Shown here piece by piece: positions 1 through 8,870 of a stretch of 64,000 nucleotides of DNA (position 1 is the stretch's first letter; each line of letters opens with the position of its first letter). Below the pieces are notes generated by a model that saw nothing but the letters and a program-made list of their open reading frames with translations, was not told the DNA's origin and made no database searches. The position numbers and the translations under genes were made by a program. This DNA comes from Rhizobium tumorigenes (lineage in GTDB: Bacteria > Pseudomonadota > Alphaproteobacteria > Rhizobiales > Rhizobiaceae), in the NCBI RefSeq assembly GCF_003240565.2, contig NZ_CP117256.1, positions 620,001 through 684,000 on the forward strand, written 5' to 3'.

Positions 1-1474
1 CGCGGGCAAATGCCTCCAGTCTTTCCGTCCAGTCGTCTTTCCACATCACGAAATGGGGAACGTAGAGCAATCTCAGCCGCGAGAGATCGTCCTCGGGATG
101 AATGAAGCCGCAGGCAATGCCGCGGTCATAGCAATATTGATGCAGCAGGACGGCGTCGTCCTGGGGGCTCGGCAGGCCGATCGGATAGGTCTTGTGGGCT
201 TCCTGATTGTCGAAATCCCCACCGGCTATGCCGACATCCATGCGCACGTGGGTTCCAAGAATTTTGTCCTTCAGTGCCGTCATCTCGGTCGCAAATCGCT
301 TTGCCTCGTCATAACGGTGACGGGGGACATCGTCGTGGTCGATAATGCCCATCCAGTAGATTTCCGCGCCGAAGTGGGCCGGTCGCCATCGGAAAAACAT
401 CAGGCCGTCAGCACCGCGCGCCACCGACGACATGGCCATTCTGCGCATCTCGCCGGGCTCCGGCGTCAGCGTACAGAAGCCTGGCTGACTGCCAAATCCA
501 GACTGCTGTTCCGGGACGATGTAGTTGCCGGAAAACCCACGGCAGATGTCAAGGTGAAGAGCCTGCACCTTGGCGTGACTGCCGATCCGCTGGAATTCGT
601 CATAAAGCATCGGGTAGATGTCGTAGCCGGCAAAATCGAGATCGGTGGAGAACTGGCCGCGGAAGTCAATGTCGCGCAGGCCGCCGAGATTGTGGAAAAT
701 GAACCATGTCGGGTTGGTCTCCCGCAGGATTTCGACCTGGTCATGCTGGAAACGGGCTGTCGCGAAGGCCAGGAAGCGGTGGTAGTCCTGGACATGGCCT
801 GGGCTCGGGAATGTCGGGGCGAAATCAAGCGGAAAGACGATCTGGCCGAAGTCATCGTAGGCCGTTGCCCAGAAGTCGCCGCCCCAGGCAAAGTTGAGTA
901 AGTCTATCGTACCATAGCGGTCTGCCAGAAAGGCCTGGAACTCCGGGAGTGCCGCCGCCGAATAGGTCTCCGGCATGCTGGTGTTGAGTTCGTTGTCCGT
1001 CTGCCAGCCGACGACATCAGGGTTGTCGCGATAGTGATCGGCCATTGCCCGCGTGATCCGTCGGCTATGGGTCCGGAAGACCGGGTTGCTGGTGTCTGCA
1101 TGCTGGCGCGAGCCGTGGCTCATGGTGCGCCCGTTGCCGTCGACCCGCAGGATGTCCGGATGGGCCTCAGTCAACCAGCGCGGCGGCGTGGCGGTGGGCG
1201 TGCACATGATGGTGCTGAGCCCGTGCCGACCCAGTTGGGCAATCGCACGGTCGAATAGATCGAAGTGGAATTCCCCTTCCCTCGGCTCGAACAGATGCCA
1301 GGCAAACTCCCCCATGCGCACCACATTGAAGCCCGCCGCCGCCATGCGCTCTGCGTCACGGGCCCAATAGCTTTCGTCAACATGCTCGGGGTAGTGCGGC
1401 ACGCCGACAAGAAAGCGATCGGTATCAATGGTCCGCCAGGCGGAGAGTTTCGAGATGCTGGTACTGGCTGTCAA
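1..1474 (-). CDS. Beta-galactosidase, GH42 family (C-terminus outside window)
   Basis: Minus-strand frame open to the left window edge, so the C-terminal part is missing. It predicts a cytoplasmic beta-galactosidase releasing galactose from the sugar imported by the adjoining ABC system. Visible GH42 features are the early barrel segment VGVPHYPEH, the acid/base region VVGWQTDNELNT (Glu after Asn) and IVPEQQSG, the usual setting of the nucleophile Glu. I chose TTG at 1474 because AGGAG lies 9 bases upstream and the protein then starts just before the conserved barrel. It follows the ATPase gene by about 20 bases and is probably the last gene of this operon. Family is well supported; the substrate is inferred. 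Confidence 0.85.
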   Translation of the reverse strand, partial: MTASTSISKLSAWRTIDTDRFLVGVPHYPEHVDESYWARDAERMAAAGFNVVRMGEFAWHLFEPREGEFHFDLFDRAIAQLGRHGLSTIMCTPTATPPRWLTEAHPDILRVDGNGRTMSHGSRQHADTSNPVFRTHSRRITRAMADHYRDNPDVVGWQTDNELNTSMPETYSAAALPEFQAFLADRYGTIDLLNFAWGGDFWATAYDDFGQIVFPLDFAPTFPSPGHVQDYHRFLAFATARFQHDQVEILRETNPTWFIFHNLGGLRDIDFRGQFSTDLDFAGYDIYPMLYDEFQRIGSHAKVQALHLDICRGFSGNYIVPEQQSGFGSQPGFCTLTPEPGEMRRMAMSSVARGADGLMFFRWRPAHFGAEIYWMGIIDHDDVPRHRYDEAKRFATEMTALKDKILGTHVRMDVGIAGGDFDNQEAHKTYPIGLPSPQDDAVLLHQYCYDRGIACGFIHPEDDLSRLRLLYVPHFVMWKDDWTERLEAFAR

Positions 1475-1497
1475 GATATGGCACTCCTGGATCGAGG

Positions 1498-2640
1498 TCA
1501 CGCGTTGAGAATGGATTTACGGGCGGTGATGGTGTGCTTGCCGTCTTCGGAAAAGAGGTAGATTTCCTGCGGGTCGACCTGAAGGCCGATGGGAGCTTCG
1601 GCATTGACACCAGCGACATGGCCGATCTGCACCGTGATGTTTCCGGTCCCGCTCTCGGAGCTGACGCATTGAAGGCGACCGGCATTGACGTAGAGGATCG
1701 TCTCGCGGCCGAGGTGTTCGACGAGCTGGACATGCCCCTGGATTGGCGCGCTTAGAGGATCGGGCGAAACGGCAATGCTTTCCGGGCGTATACCCAGCGT
1801 CAGCACCGCGCCCTTTTGGACAGTCGTGCCGCTCACGAGTTGGGCCGACACGGGCGCCAGACCCGGCGCCGACACCGTGGCCATAGACCCCGACACTTCA
1901 TCGACGGTCACGAAAAAAAAGTTCATGCGGGGAGCGCCTAGAAATCCCGCCACGAACCGGTTCTGCGGATTGCGATAGAGCTCAAGCGGCGATCCGACCT
2001 GCTCGATTACGCCGCGGTTGAGCACCACGATGCGGCTAGCCATGGTCATCGCCTCGACCTGGTCATGGGTCACGTAGACCATGGTTGCGCCGAGCTCCGC
2101 ATGCAGGCCGCTGAGTTCGACGCGCATCTGGGTACGAAGCGCAGCATCGAGGTTCGAGAGGGGCTCGTCGAACAGGAACACTTCTGGAGAACGCGTGATG
2201 GCACGACCGATGGCGACGCGCTGACGCTGGCCGCCCGATAGCTGTTTCGGCCGCTTGTCGAGCTGATCGGCAATCCTCAGGATCTTCGCCGCACGCAACA
2301 CCGCAGCCTCGATCTCGGCTTTAGGCCGCTTCGCCATCCTCAGCCCGAACCCCATGTTTTCGGCCACCGTCATGTGCGGGTAGAGCGCGTAGGATTGGAA
2401 AACCATGGCTATGCCGCGCTCGCCTGGTTCGGCGGTGGTGACGTCCAGTTCGTTGATGAGAATTCCACCGGAGGAGATCGTTTCGAGCCCGGCAATAGAT
2501 TTCAGCAGGGTCGACTTTCCGCAGCCGGAGGGGCCAACCATCACAATGAATTCACCCTTTTCAACGGTGAGGTCGATGCCGCGCAGGGCATGGTAGGCGC
2601 CGTAACTCTTGTTGACATGTCGAAGTTCTAGACTGGTCAT
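1498..2640 (-). CDS. Sugar ABC transporter ATP-binding protein (MalK/UgpC type)
   Basis: 380-residue cytoplasmic ATPase that powers sugar import. Walker A GPSGCGKST at residues 36-44, Q-loop Gln near 82, signature LSGGQRQR at 134-141, Walker B VFLFDEP at 154-160 and switch His in VTHD near 192. About 140 residues follow the ATPase core, which matches the C-terminal regulatory domain (TOBE/MalK type) of the CUT1 family. The length is normal for UgpC/MsmK/MalK proteins. It lies between the permease genes and the beta-galactosidase gene, all on the minus strand. The exact sugar cannot be read from the ATPase; the neighbouring GH42 enzyme suggests a galactoside. Confidence 0.93.
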   Translation of the reverse strand: MTSLELRHVNKSYGAYHALRGIDLTVEKGEFIVMVGPSGCGKSTLLKSIAGLETISSGGILINELDVTTAEPGERGIAMVFQSYALYPHMTVAENMGFGLRMAKRPKAEIEAAVLRAAKILRIADQLDKRPKQLSGGQRQRVAIGRAITRSPEVFLFDEPLSNLDAALRTQMRVELSGLHAELGATMVYVTHDQVEAMTMASRIVVLNRGVIEQVGSPLELYRNPQNRFVAGFLGAPRMNFFFVTVDEVSGSMATVSAPGLAPVSAQLVSGTTVQKGAVLTLGIRPESIAVSPDPLSAPIQGHVQLVEHLGRETILYVNAGRLQCVSSESGTGNITVQIGHVAGVNAEAPIGLQVDPQEIYLFSEDGKHTITARKSILNA

Positions 2641-2694
2641 GATTGCGCTTTCTGAAAAGAGACAAGGGGCTTGTGCACCGTTGACGCTTGCTGC

Positions 2695-3546
2695 TCATCC
2701 CTTGACGGCGCCGACAGTCAGGCCGGCGATGAAGTGCTTCTGCATCAGGAAGAACATGAGAACCGGCGGGATTGCGACGATGATCGTACCGGCGGAGATC
2801 AGGTTCCAGGCCGACACCCACTCGCCGCGGAGATTGGCCAGCCCCGCGGTCACCGGCTTGACGCTGTCGCTGATGGTCAGCACCACCGCCCAGAAATAGT
2901 CGTTCCAGACGAAGGTGAAAATCAGGATGGCCAAGGCAGCCAGGGCCGGACGGACCAGAGGAATGACGACATGCCGAAGGGTCTGGAACGGACTTGCCCC
3001 TTCCGCCCGCGCAGCCTGGAAAAGTTCGTCCGGCAAGGCGGCAATGAAATTGCGCATGAAGAGCGTGGCAAACCCGGTCTGGAAGGCGATGTGGAAGATG
3101 ATGAGGGCAGTCTTCGTGTCGTACAGGTCGAGGCGCACCATCAGGTTACGAACCGGTATCATCATGATCTGATAGGGCAGGAAGTTTCCGCCGACGAAAA
3201 GGGCGAACACCAGCATATTGCCGCGGAAGCGATAGCGGGCCAGCACGAAGCCTGCGAGCGTGCTCATGACCAGCACTCCGAAGACGGAGGGAATGGTGAT
3301 GATCAAGCTGTTGAGGAAGTATCGGGCCATGGGCGTCTGCGTGAAGACCGAGGTGTAATTGTCGATAAGGCCGAACTGGGTTGGCCAGCCCCAGAGATTT
3401 CCGCCCATGACGTCCTGTGTCGAGCGAAACGAGGTGAGGATGACGGCGAAGAGCGGGCATAGCCAGACAATGAGAATGGCAACGACCAGAACGACATAGC
3501 CACGGCGCTGCCAGAAGGCATTCTCGGGAATCGGACGGGGATACAT
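2695..3546 (-). CDS. Sugar ABC transporter permease (MalG type)
   Basis: Inner-membrane permease of the CUT1 family, 283 residues from ATG at 3546. The start is set by a TGATG overlap with the stop of the upstream permease; the frame stays open further upstream but that part is the shadow of the neighbouring gene. The N-terminus MYPRPIPENAF precedes a first membrane segment (VVLVVAILIVWLCPLFAVIL). The EAA loop that contacts the ATPase is visible as AARAEGASPFQTLRHVVIPL. It ends in the typical MQKHFIAGLTVGAVKG. It pairs with the MalF-type permease next door. Confidence 0.93.
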   Translation of the reverse strand: MYPRPIPENAFWQRRGYVVLVVAILIVWLCPLFAVILTSFRSTQDVMGGNLWGWPTQFGLIDNYTSVFTQTPMARYFLNSLIITIPSVFGVLVMSTLAGFVLARYRFRGNMLVFALFVGGNFLPYQIMMIPVRNLMVRLDLYDTKTALIIFHIAFQTGFATLFMRNFIAALPDELFQAARAEGASPFQTLRHVVIPLVRPALAALAILIFTFVWNDYFWAVVLTISDSVKPVTAGLANLRGEWVSAWNLISAGTIIVAIPPVLMFFLMQKHFIAGLTVGAVKG

Positions 3547-4430
3547 CAGGCGCCCCTCTCTTCGATGCGGACGATCCGCGTGAGGTACCAGACGATGAAC
3601 ACCGCCATGATCGCGAACAGCACCGACGCGATGGCAGCACCGTAGCCGAAGCGGTATGAGAAGATGGATTGCTCGTACATTTGATAGGCGAGGACGTCGG
3701 ATGAGCCGAACGGACCGCCCTGCGTCATGACCGAGACCATGTCGAACGAACGCAAAGCCCCGACAACCGTGACGGCAATGGCTATGAAGGTGACCTGCGT
3801 CAGCTGCGGCAGCACGATGTGGCGCAGCATGTGCCACCCCCTGGCGCCGTCGATGCGACCGGCGCCGATCAATTCCTCATTGAGATTGTTGAGGCCGGCG
3901 AGATAGAGAACCATGCAGAAGGCGATCTGCGGCCAAAGCGCCGCAATGACAACGGCAAACGTCACAAGATGCTCGTTGGACAGCACAGCCGGAGCCGTGG
4001 TTCCGAATGCACTGAAGACAAGGGCCAGCAGGCCAATTTGCGGCGTGTATAACCAGGTGAAGACCACGCCCACAGCCACCGAGGCGAGCACCAGCGGAAC
4101 GAAGAACAGCGACTTCAAAAAGCGCATGCCCTTTATTTTCTGGTTGACCAGCAGCGCAATGGCCAGCCCAATCGGCGGCGCTGCCATGAACATCACCAGC
4201 CAGATGAGATTGTTCTTGAGCGACACGTAAAATTGCGGGTCGCCGACAAGTTCGACGTAATTGCCAAGGCCAACCCAGACCATCGGACTGAAGCCGTCCC
4301 AGTCGTGCAGGCTGATCCAGACGCTGTCGACGGCAGACCAGAGGATCACGACGGAGAAGAGTGCGGCGGCGGGTAAAATCAACAGAATAGGGGTCAGCCA
4401 CCAGCGATGCTGTCGCCAGAGTAGGGTCAT
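3546..4430 (-). CDS. Sugar ABC transporter permease (MalF type)
   Basis: 294-residue inner-membrane permease. First membrane segment follows a short basic N-terminus (LLWRQHRWWLTPILLILPAAALF region). The EAA loop GAGRIDGARGWHMLRHIVLP is clear, as expected for UgpA/MalF proteins. It lies 68 bases after the binding-protein gene, and its stop overlaps the ATG of the second permease by one base, so the two are probably translationally coupled. Confidence 0.93.
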   Translation of the reverse strand: MTLLWRQHRWWLTPILLILPAAALFSVVILWSAVDSVWISLHDWDGFSPMVWVGLGNYVELVGDPQFYVSLKNNLIWLVMFMAAPPIGLAIALLVNQKIKGMRFLKSLFFVPLVLASVAVGVVFTWLYTPQIGLLALVFSAFGTTAPAVLSNEHLVTFAVVIAALWPQIAFCMVLYLAGLNNLNEELIGAGRIDGARGWHMLRHIVLPQLTQVTFIAIAVTVVGALRSFDMVSVMTQGGPFGSSDVLAYQMYEQSIFSYRFGYGAAIASVLFAIMAVFIVWYLTRIVRIEERGA

Positions 4431-4453
4431 TCCAGAACCTCTTTCGTTTCGGG

Positions 4454-4483
4454 GGAGAAGCGGAACGGCTGCTCCGCTTCTCC
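4454..4483 (-). terminator. Intercistronic hairpin between binding protein and permease
   Basis: A perfect 11-bp stem (4454-4464 with 4473-4483) and 8-base loop sits between the binding-protein stop and the permease start. There is no U-run on the minus strand, so it is more likely an attenuating or mRNA-stabilising stem than a full terminator. Such a stem would leave the binding protein in excess over the membrane parts, which is common in binding-protein ABC operons. Confidence 0.6.
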
Positions 4484-4498
4484 ATCGCTGGGAGGAAA

Positions 4499-5770
4499 CT
4501 AGATCTTGTAGATGCGCTTGCGTGTGCCCTCGAGGCGTTGCAAAATCGCGTTTCGGCGCTCCGGCTTGGCCATGAACTCCTGGAACCCGACAAGTCCGGC
4601 CTGCGCCATGTCGGGGTCGCTGTCGCGGTCATAGTACTGCGAGGTCCCATGCAGGGTCTTCAGCACTTCCACGGCGGCGTTGACAAGCGGGTCCTTGCTC
4701 GGCGGCAGGTCCGTGCGCGGCGGCACGTTCCCGCCGGGCTCGAGATAAGGTCCGAGATTTTCCGGCTTGTAGAAATAGGCGAGAAAATCGCGGGCGCCCT
4801 GCTTGTTCTTAGCATTCGCAGGGATATGCACGGAATTGAGCGAAAGCTCCTCGAAACGGCCGATTTTCGGCTCAATCGTCGGGAACCGCGCGAAGGCCAG
4901 CTGTTCGAGATCTTCCTTCGGAAAGGACGAGCGCACGAAGGCACCGAGGTTCATCATGCCCGCCTTCTTCTGGGAGAGCAGGGCGCCCGCCTCCTGCCAG
5001 CCAAACGAGGTGTTGTCAGGAGTAAAGAAGCCCTGCTTGATCAGCAGTTCCCAATTGTCGAACACAGGCGCCAGGCTCGGATCGAGATAACTCATTTCGC
5101 CATTCATCAGCGCCATATGCTTGTCGAGGCCGTTAATGCGCAGATTCATCTGGTCGAACCAGCCTGCTGCCGGCCACAGTTCCTTGGTGCCGATGGCGAT
5201 GGGGGAAAGGCCTGCGCTCTTGCACTTGGCTCCGTAAGCGAGGAAGTCGTCCCAGCTTGCCGGGACAGTCAGGCCGTGCTGACTGAACACGTCCGTCCGG
5301 TAGAACATGCCCCAAAGCGTGCCGCCCGTCGGCAAGCCGTACTGTTTGCCGTCCACAGTCACGGCTCCGGCCGTGGCGCCGAGAACGTCCTTATATTTCT
5401 CCTTCTCGAACAGATCTGAAATGTCGTCGAAAAGGCCACGCTTAACGAAGGCCCGCATCCGGTTGCCGGAAAACCAGAAGCAAATGTCGGGCGCGCCGGC
5501 CACCAGGTAGCTGCGAATTGCCGTCTTGTGCGCTTCATGGTCCATATTGTTGACAACGACGTTGACACCCGCCTGCTTGCCGAAGTCGGCAGCGATCTTG
5601 CGCAGAACAGCCAAGGCTTCTGTGTTGTTCTCGTCGGCAATAATATTGATGTCCTGAGGCTGCGCGATCGCGGGCATCGGCATCCCGATAAAGGCCGCGG
5701 CCGATACCGTGCCTGCCGCTTTGAGAAAGCTACGTCGGTCCGGCCTCTTTCCAAGCTTATTGAAAGTCAT
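4499..5770 (-). CDS. Sugar ABC transporter substrate-binding protein, Tat-type signal
   Basis: 423-residue periplasmic family 1 solute-binding protein. The N-terminus has a twin-arginine motif (DRRSFLKAAG, residues about 12-21), a short hydrophobic stretch and a likely cleavage site after PAIAQP, so export is probably by Tat. The body has the family look (ADENNTEALAVLRKIAADF, SWDDFLAYGAKCKSAG, KKAGMMNLGAFV). It is the first gene of the minus-strand operon, diverging from the ROK repressor gene. Ligand is unknown; operon content suggests a galactoside or galactose-containing oligosaccharide. Confidence 0.92.
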   Translation of the reverse strand: MTFNKLGKRPDRRSFLKAAGTVSAAAFIGMPMPAIAQPQDINIIADENNTEALAVLRKIAADFGKQAGVNVVVNNMDHEAHKTAIRSYLVAGAPDICFWFSGNRMRAFVKRGLFDDISDLFEKEKYKDVLGATAGAVTVDGKQYGLPTGGTLWGMFYRTDVFSQHGLTVPASWDDFLAYGAKCKSAGLSPIAIGTKELWPAAGWFDQMNLRINGLDKHMALMNGEMSYLDPSLAPVFDNWELLIKQGFFTPDNTSFGWQEAGALLSQKKAGMMNLGAFVRSSFPKEDLEQLAFARFPTIEPKIGRFEELSLNSVHIPANAKNKQGARDFLAYFYKPENLGPYLEPGGNVPPRTDLPPSKDPLVNAAVEVLKTLHGTSQYYDRDSDPDMAQAGLVGFQEFMAKPERRNAILQRLEGTRKRIYKI

Positions 5771-6031
5771 GTAATCTCCTCCCGGTTACTGCCTTGTCCT
5801 TTCGCCAGCGGCAAACGCCTGCGCTGCCCTCCTCGGCTGCGCCTGCATCGCCTGATCGCAATACCTTTCGACTGCCGGGGCGTCGATAGACGCTTCCTAC
5901 ACCGATTTGTTGATATCTGGTCTGCTGACTGATCGCGCTTTGCGCGAGCCGGATGTTGATCGGCAGTCAAAGTTATGCATAAGATCTTGGCGCATGCAAT
6001 AATTAATTTACAAAATTAAGAAAGAGGTCGA
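5771..6031. promoter_or_regulatory. Divergent promoter region of sugar operon and ROK gene
   Basis: 261 bases between divergently read genes. The half near the ROK gene is AT-rich and holds the 10-bp palindrome TTATGCATAA at 5973-5982, a candidate operator for the ROK repressor. No promoter boxes could be assigned with confidence. Confidence 0.4.
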
Positions 6032-7234
6032 TTGAAACTCAAAGGGGACCAAGGCACTTCGCGTGCCATAAACAGACGGCTCATTCTCAATCTCCTCCGC
6101 CAGGAAGGAGCAAAGAGCCGCGCCGAGATCGCCTCCCGCACAGGCCTCAGTCCAGCCGCTGTCACTTTTGTCGTGAGCGACCTCCTCGAGGAGGGCCACG
6201 TCCTGGAGGGCAATACAGTTGCTGGTACCTCAGGCCGCCGGCCCATTCCCATTTCCATCAACTATGCCAACGGCCTGGCGATCGGTTTCAAGATTATGGT
6301 AGGTGCTGCCGAGTGCGTCATTACCGACCTCGCGACCAACCCGCTGGCCTCGATGCGACTGTCCTTCGAGGACCGCGATCCTGTCCAAATCATCAGGACG
6401 CTGGCGGATGCTGTCCCCGAACTCTTGAAGGCGGCGGCCCGACCCCAGGCAAAGCTAGCGGGCATCGGGATTTCCGTACCGGGCGTGATCGACAATGACC
6501 AGGCAATTTGCGTAAGAAGCCACCGGTTCAACTGGGACAATGTGCCACTTGCGGCGATGCTCGCTGCGGTCGTTAAAGTGCCTGTCTGGCTGGAAGACGA
6601 TACGAATGCCTACGCCATCGCACAGCAGCTTTTCGGACTTGGTCGACAGCATCGAAATATGGCGGTCCTGGCCATTGGCGTTGGGATCAGCTGCGCAATG
6701 GTCGTGGAGGGTAAGCTCTATCGAGGCGCCCACGGCGCTGCTGGAAAATTCGGGCACACCTTCATTGAGGAGGACGGCCGCCTTTGCGAATGCGGTAAGC
6801 GTGGGTGCCTGATGGCCTACTATTCCCTTCCATCGCTTTCTGCATCGCTGCGTGCCGCAAGCATCGCCGATGGGCCCTTTGACGCAGCTTGGATGCAAGG
6901 AGAACTGGCCGCTGGCAATCCGTCCGTGACGGCTTTGGTGCAGGAAGCCGGCCGCAGCATCGGCCGATGCCTTGCCAACCTGACCAATGTTACGGATCCT
7001 GAAGTCATCGTGGTCGGCGGAGAAGCCGTCGTTCTCGGCGACTTATTCCTCGGCGAAATACGTGCCGCGCTCAAGGACCATTCGTTCAGGGCTCCCCCGC
7101 CCCTGCTGCCCGACTGGGAGGACGATTCTTGGGCCCGAGGAGCAGCTGCTCTGGTGACGCAGAGATTTTTCGATTTTGAAAATACCGCCGGCACGATTGG
7201 CCAGGAGTCCAGTGCTTTCTCGTTCGCGCATTGA
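6032..7234 (+). CDS. ROK-family transcriptional repressor
   Basis: 400-residue regulator: N-terminal winged helix (residues about 10-65, NRRLILNLLRQEGAKSRAEI then GLSPAAVTFVVSDLLEEG) and a sugar-kinase-like ROK domain. The ROK zinc motif is visible near residues 239-260 (GHTFIEEDGRLCECGKRGCL, with His and three Cys). The start is TTG at 6032 with GAGG just upstream; no better ATG lies nearby. It diverges from the sugar operon, so it is probably its local repressor released by the sugar or a derivative. The ligand is not identifiable. Confidence 0.92.
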   Translation: MKLKGDQGTSRAINRRLILNLLRQEGAKSRAEIASRTGLSPAAVTFVVSDLLEEGHVLEGNTVAGTSGRRPIPISINYANGLAIGFKIMVGAAECVITDLATNPLASMRLSFEDRDPVQIIRTLADAVPELLKAAARPQAKLAGIGISVPGVIDNDQAICVRSHRFNWDNVPLAAMLAAVVKVPVWLEDDTNAYAIAQQLFGLGRQHRNMAVLAIGVGISCAMVVEGKLYRGAHGAAGKFGHTFIEEDGRLCECGKRGCLMAYYSLPSLSASLRAASIADGPFDAAWMQGELAAGNPSVTALVQEAGRSIGRCLANLTNVTDPEVIVVGGEAVVLGDLFLGEIRAALKDHSFRAPPPLLPDWEDDSWARGAAALVTQRFFDFENTAGTIGQESSAFSFAH

Positions 7235-7310
7235 ACATGGACAATGCGAGGTTCCAGGTGACAAGTTTTTGCGATAGAAAAAGCGGTAGGCCGCTGGTGC
7301 TCGTGAGCGG

Positions 7311-7404
7311 GTGTGATTAAGTGTACAGAATTGACCCCGTCAACATGAGAAATAACAGGGCCTTATAACGCGTATCGGGCATCGGGACACACAGCTGATT
7401 TACA
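7311..7404 (+). repeat. Diverged ~94-bp repeat, copy 1
   Basis: Non-coding block matching 12553-12646 in the same orientation at roughly 80% identity by eye. Shared blocks include TGTGATTAAG, GTACAGAAT, CCGTCAAC, GAGAAAT, GGCCTTATAA, GCGTATCG and TGATTTACA-like ends. It lies 76 bases after the ROK gene and 74 bases before the end of the Imm8 gene. A relic of an insertion-sequence end is the simplest reading; identity is unknown. Confidence 0.75.
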
Positions 7405-7478
7405 GATGGCCTGTTGCCGTGAAATAGCTACTGGCGAACAAACGGGGGTAGCCGGCTGCCCCTAAGCAGACCATATTG

Positions 7479-7874
7479 TCATTCATTAAAGCTAGCATAG
7501 TCCTCGAACTCCCATGCCAGCTCTCTACTCAAACGCAGCGCAAGACTGCGCCAATCGTCCCCAGTCTGAGCTGCAATGAATTGTTCGATTGTCTCACGGA
7601 TAATGTGTTCGTCGAAAGATTGCACGAACAGATGGTGTCGACCAAAAAGGGGACGTGAATGTATTTCATGGGTTTCGTGAATTGGCTTGGGACTTAAAAC
7701 GTTATCCGCAAACCATAATGGAGTGCACACGATAGCAGAAAAATTGTCTCCGCCTTCGCTGTCGAGGGGGCCGATTACAAGGTCCAACAACGCTCCAAAA
7801 TATTCAGTATGGTCTGGAGAAAACCATTCGCCGTTCATTCCCACTATATCGAAGTTCTTGAGTTCTGCTTTCAT
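7479..7874 (-). CDS. Imm8-type immunity protein (orphan)
   Basis: 131-residue cytosolic protein resembling the Imm8 family of polymorphic-toxin immunity proteins. Supporting features: start MKAELKNFDI, then LLDLVIGPLDSEGGDNFSAIVCTPLWF, later FGRHHLFVQSFDEHII and the C-terminal AWEFEDYASF. I took ATG at 7874 because the family normally begins MK.ELK; an in-frame start 21 bases upstream is possible. No cognate toxin gene is next to it: upstream on the same strand are a gap of 277 bases and a PAAR gene. It may be a self-protection orphan left after toxin loss. Confidence 0.8.
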   Translation of the reverse strand: MKAELKNFDIVGMNGEWFSPDHTEYFGALLDLVIGPLDSEGGDNFSAIVCTPLWFADNVLSPKPIHETHEIHSRPLFGRHHLFVQSFDEHIIRETIEQFIAAQTGDDWRSLALRLSRELAWEFEDYASFNE

Positions 7875-8151
7875 GCACTTCAACCGTTTTCGCAAATATT
7901 ATGATAAAACGAAGTGTTCACGTCCGCAATTGGCATGTTCTTCAGCAAATTTCGCATTGGTGACCCTCGCAATGGCCAATGGTGCTTAGTCGAATGTGCA
8001 AGGAGAACACCGCTTACCGAGTACCACGACGAACGGAATTATCATCTCAGACCCAATCCCGAAATTCCGCAGCGGTAAATCGACGACGCTTCTTTACTCA
8101 AAGGTGATCCAAAATACGCCTTGCGTCAGTTGTTCGCCGTGATCGCAAGGA

Positions 8152-8412
8152 TCAGCTTCGGGCGACCTTACGACCGTCGATATTGGCTACAGACGAACCG
8201 CCAGCGATGCCATCGGTCGTTGGCACACCTTTGCAAATACAGGTATCACCGACCGTGGCAATCGGAATGCCATCAACCGTGACATAGCTTCGCTGCGTCG
8301 AAGTCACCGGACCGCCAATGTGCGGTTTCGGTTCGGCCATCGGGCAGATGTGCATGTGACCTTTGAGAGAAACAGGTGATCCCAATGTAATTGTCCTATG
8401 CTCGTTGTGCAT
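8152..8412 (-). CDS. PAAR-domain protein (type VI spike tip)
   Basis: 86-residue protein that is almost entirely a PAAR-like repeat domain: GSPVSLKGHMHICPMAEPKP, then TVDGIPIATVGDTCICKG, ending GGSSVANIDGRKVARS. PAAR proteins form the sharp tip of the type VI secretion spike and carry effectors. No fused toxin domain is present. The gene overlaps the end of the upstream ComJ-like gene by 17 bases, so the two are in one transcript. No other type VI secretion genes are in the window. Confidence 0.85.
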   Translation of the reverse strand: MHNEHRTITLGSPVSLKGHMHICPMAEPKPHIGGPVTSTQRSYVTVDGIPIATVGDTCICKGVPTTDGIAGGSSVANIDGRKVARS

Positions 8413-8869
8413 CCCGACTTAGGACTTTGTCCGTCGTCAGCTCAGCGCCTTGCTTCAAAATCTTAAATTCGGGCTCTTCACTAGGCACGAAAATGAGCTT
8501 CAGCACAAAAGCATAGTCACCTGCTGACGCTCCCAGAAGCGCCTCGAACACCAGATTATATTTCCCTAGCGGAATTCGCACATCCTTCATGGTTCCAATC
8601 GTGCCAATTTTAAGCGGAGTAGCAGAGAGCTCAAAGGGTGTTTGCACCGCCCATGCAGCAGAACTGTCCACCTGAATAGAAACAGCTGTATCGACCCTAA
8701 TAAGGCATTGGCCATCATGATCTGGGACTCCAAAACTTACAATTCCTTGCGACCAAGCAAAGCCTTGCGCCACATGATCGTCATTCCACAACAGGCCAGG
8801 ACGCGGAAGGCCGGGAAGGTGAACCACGACCTGAGTGTGAAGAACGGTGATCGGAAATTCTGCTATCAT
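8396..8869 (-). CDS. ComJ-like nuclease inhibitor, likely immunity protein
   Basis: 157-residue protein resembling Bacillus ComJ (Nin), the inhibitor of the DNase NucA. The core pattern is present: a start with TVLHTQVVV, then LLWNDDHVAQGFAWSQGIVSF (W-[NT]-D-[DE] and G-[FY]-A with G.VSF), then TPFELSATPLKIG and VRIPLGKYNLVFEAL. In a PAAR context such a protein most likely neutralises a NucA/NucB-type nuclease effector. It starts one base after the stop of a short frame that looks like a nuclease tail, and it overlaps the PAAR gene. The assignment rests on remembered family sequence; about 25 extra residues at the C-terminus are not explained. Confidence 0.7.
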   Translation of the reverse strand: MIAEFPITVLHTQVVVHLPGLPRPGLLWNDDHVAQGFAWSQGIVSFGVPDHDGQCLIRVDTAVSIQVDSSAAWAVQTPFELSATPLKIGTIGTMKDVRIPLGKYNLVFEALLGASAGDYAFVLKLIFVPSEEPEFKILKQGAELTTDKVLSRDAQRA

Positions 8870-8870
8870 C

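Noticed and set aside
53..901. Long plus-strand frame of 282 residues at the left edge
   Set aside because: It is antisense to the GH42 gene, whose minus frame has clear family motifs.
2671..3462. Plus-strand frame of 263 residues
   Set aside because: Antisense to the MalG-type permease; rich in His, Asp and Gly without any family pattern.
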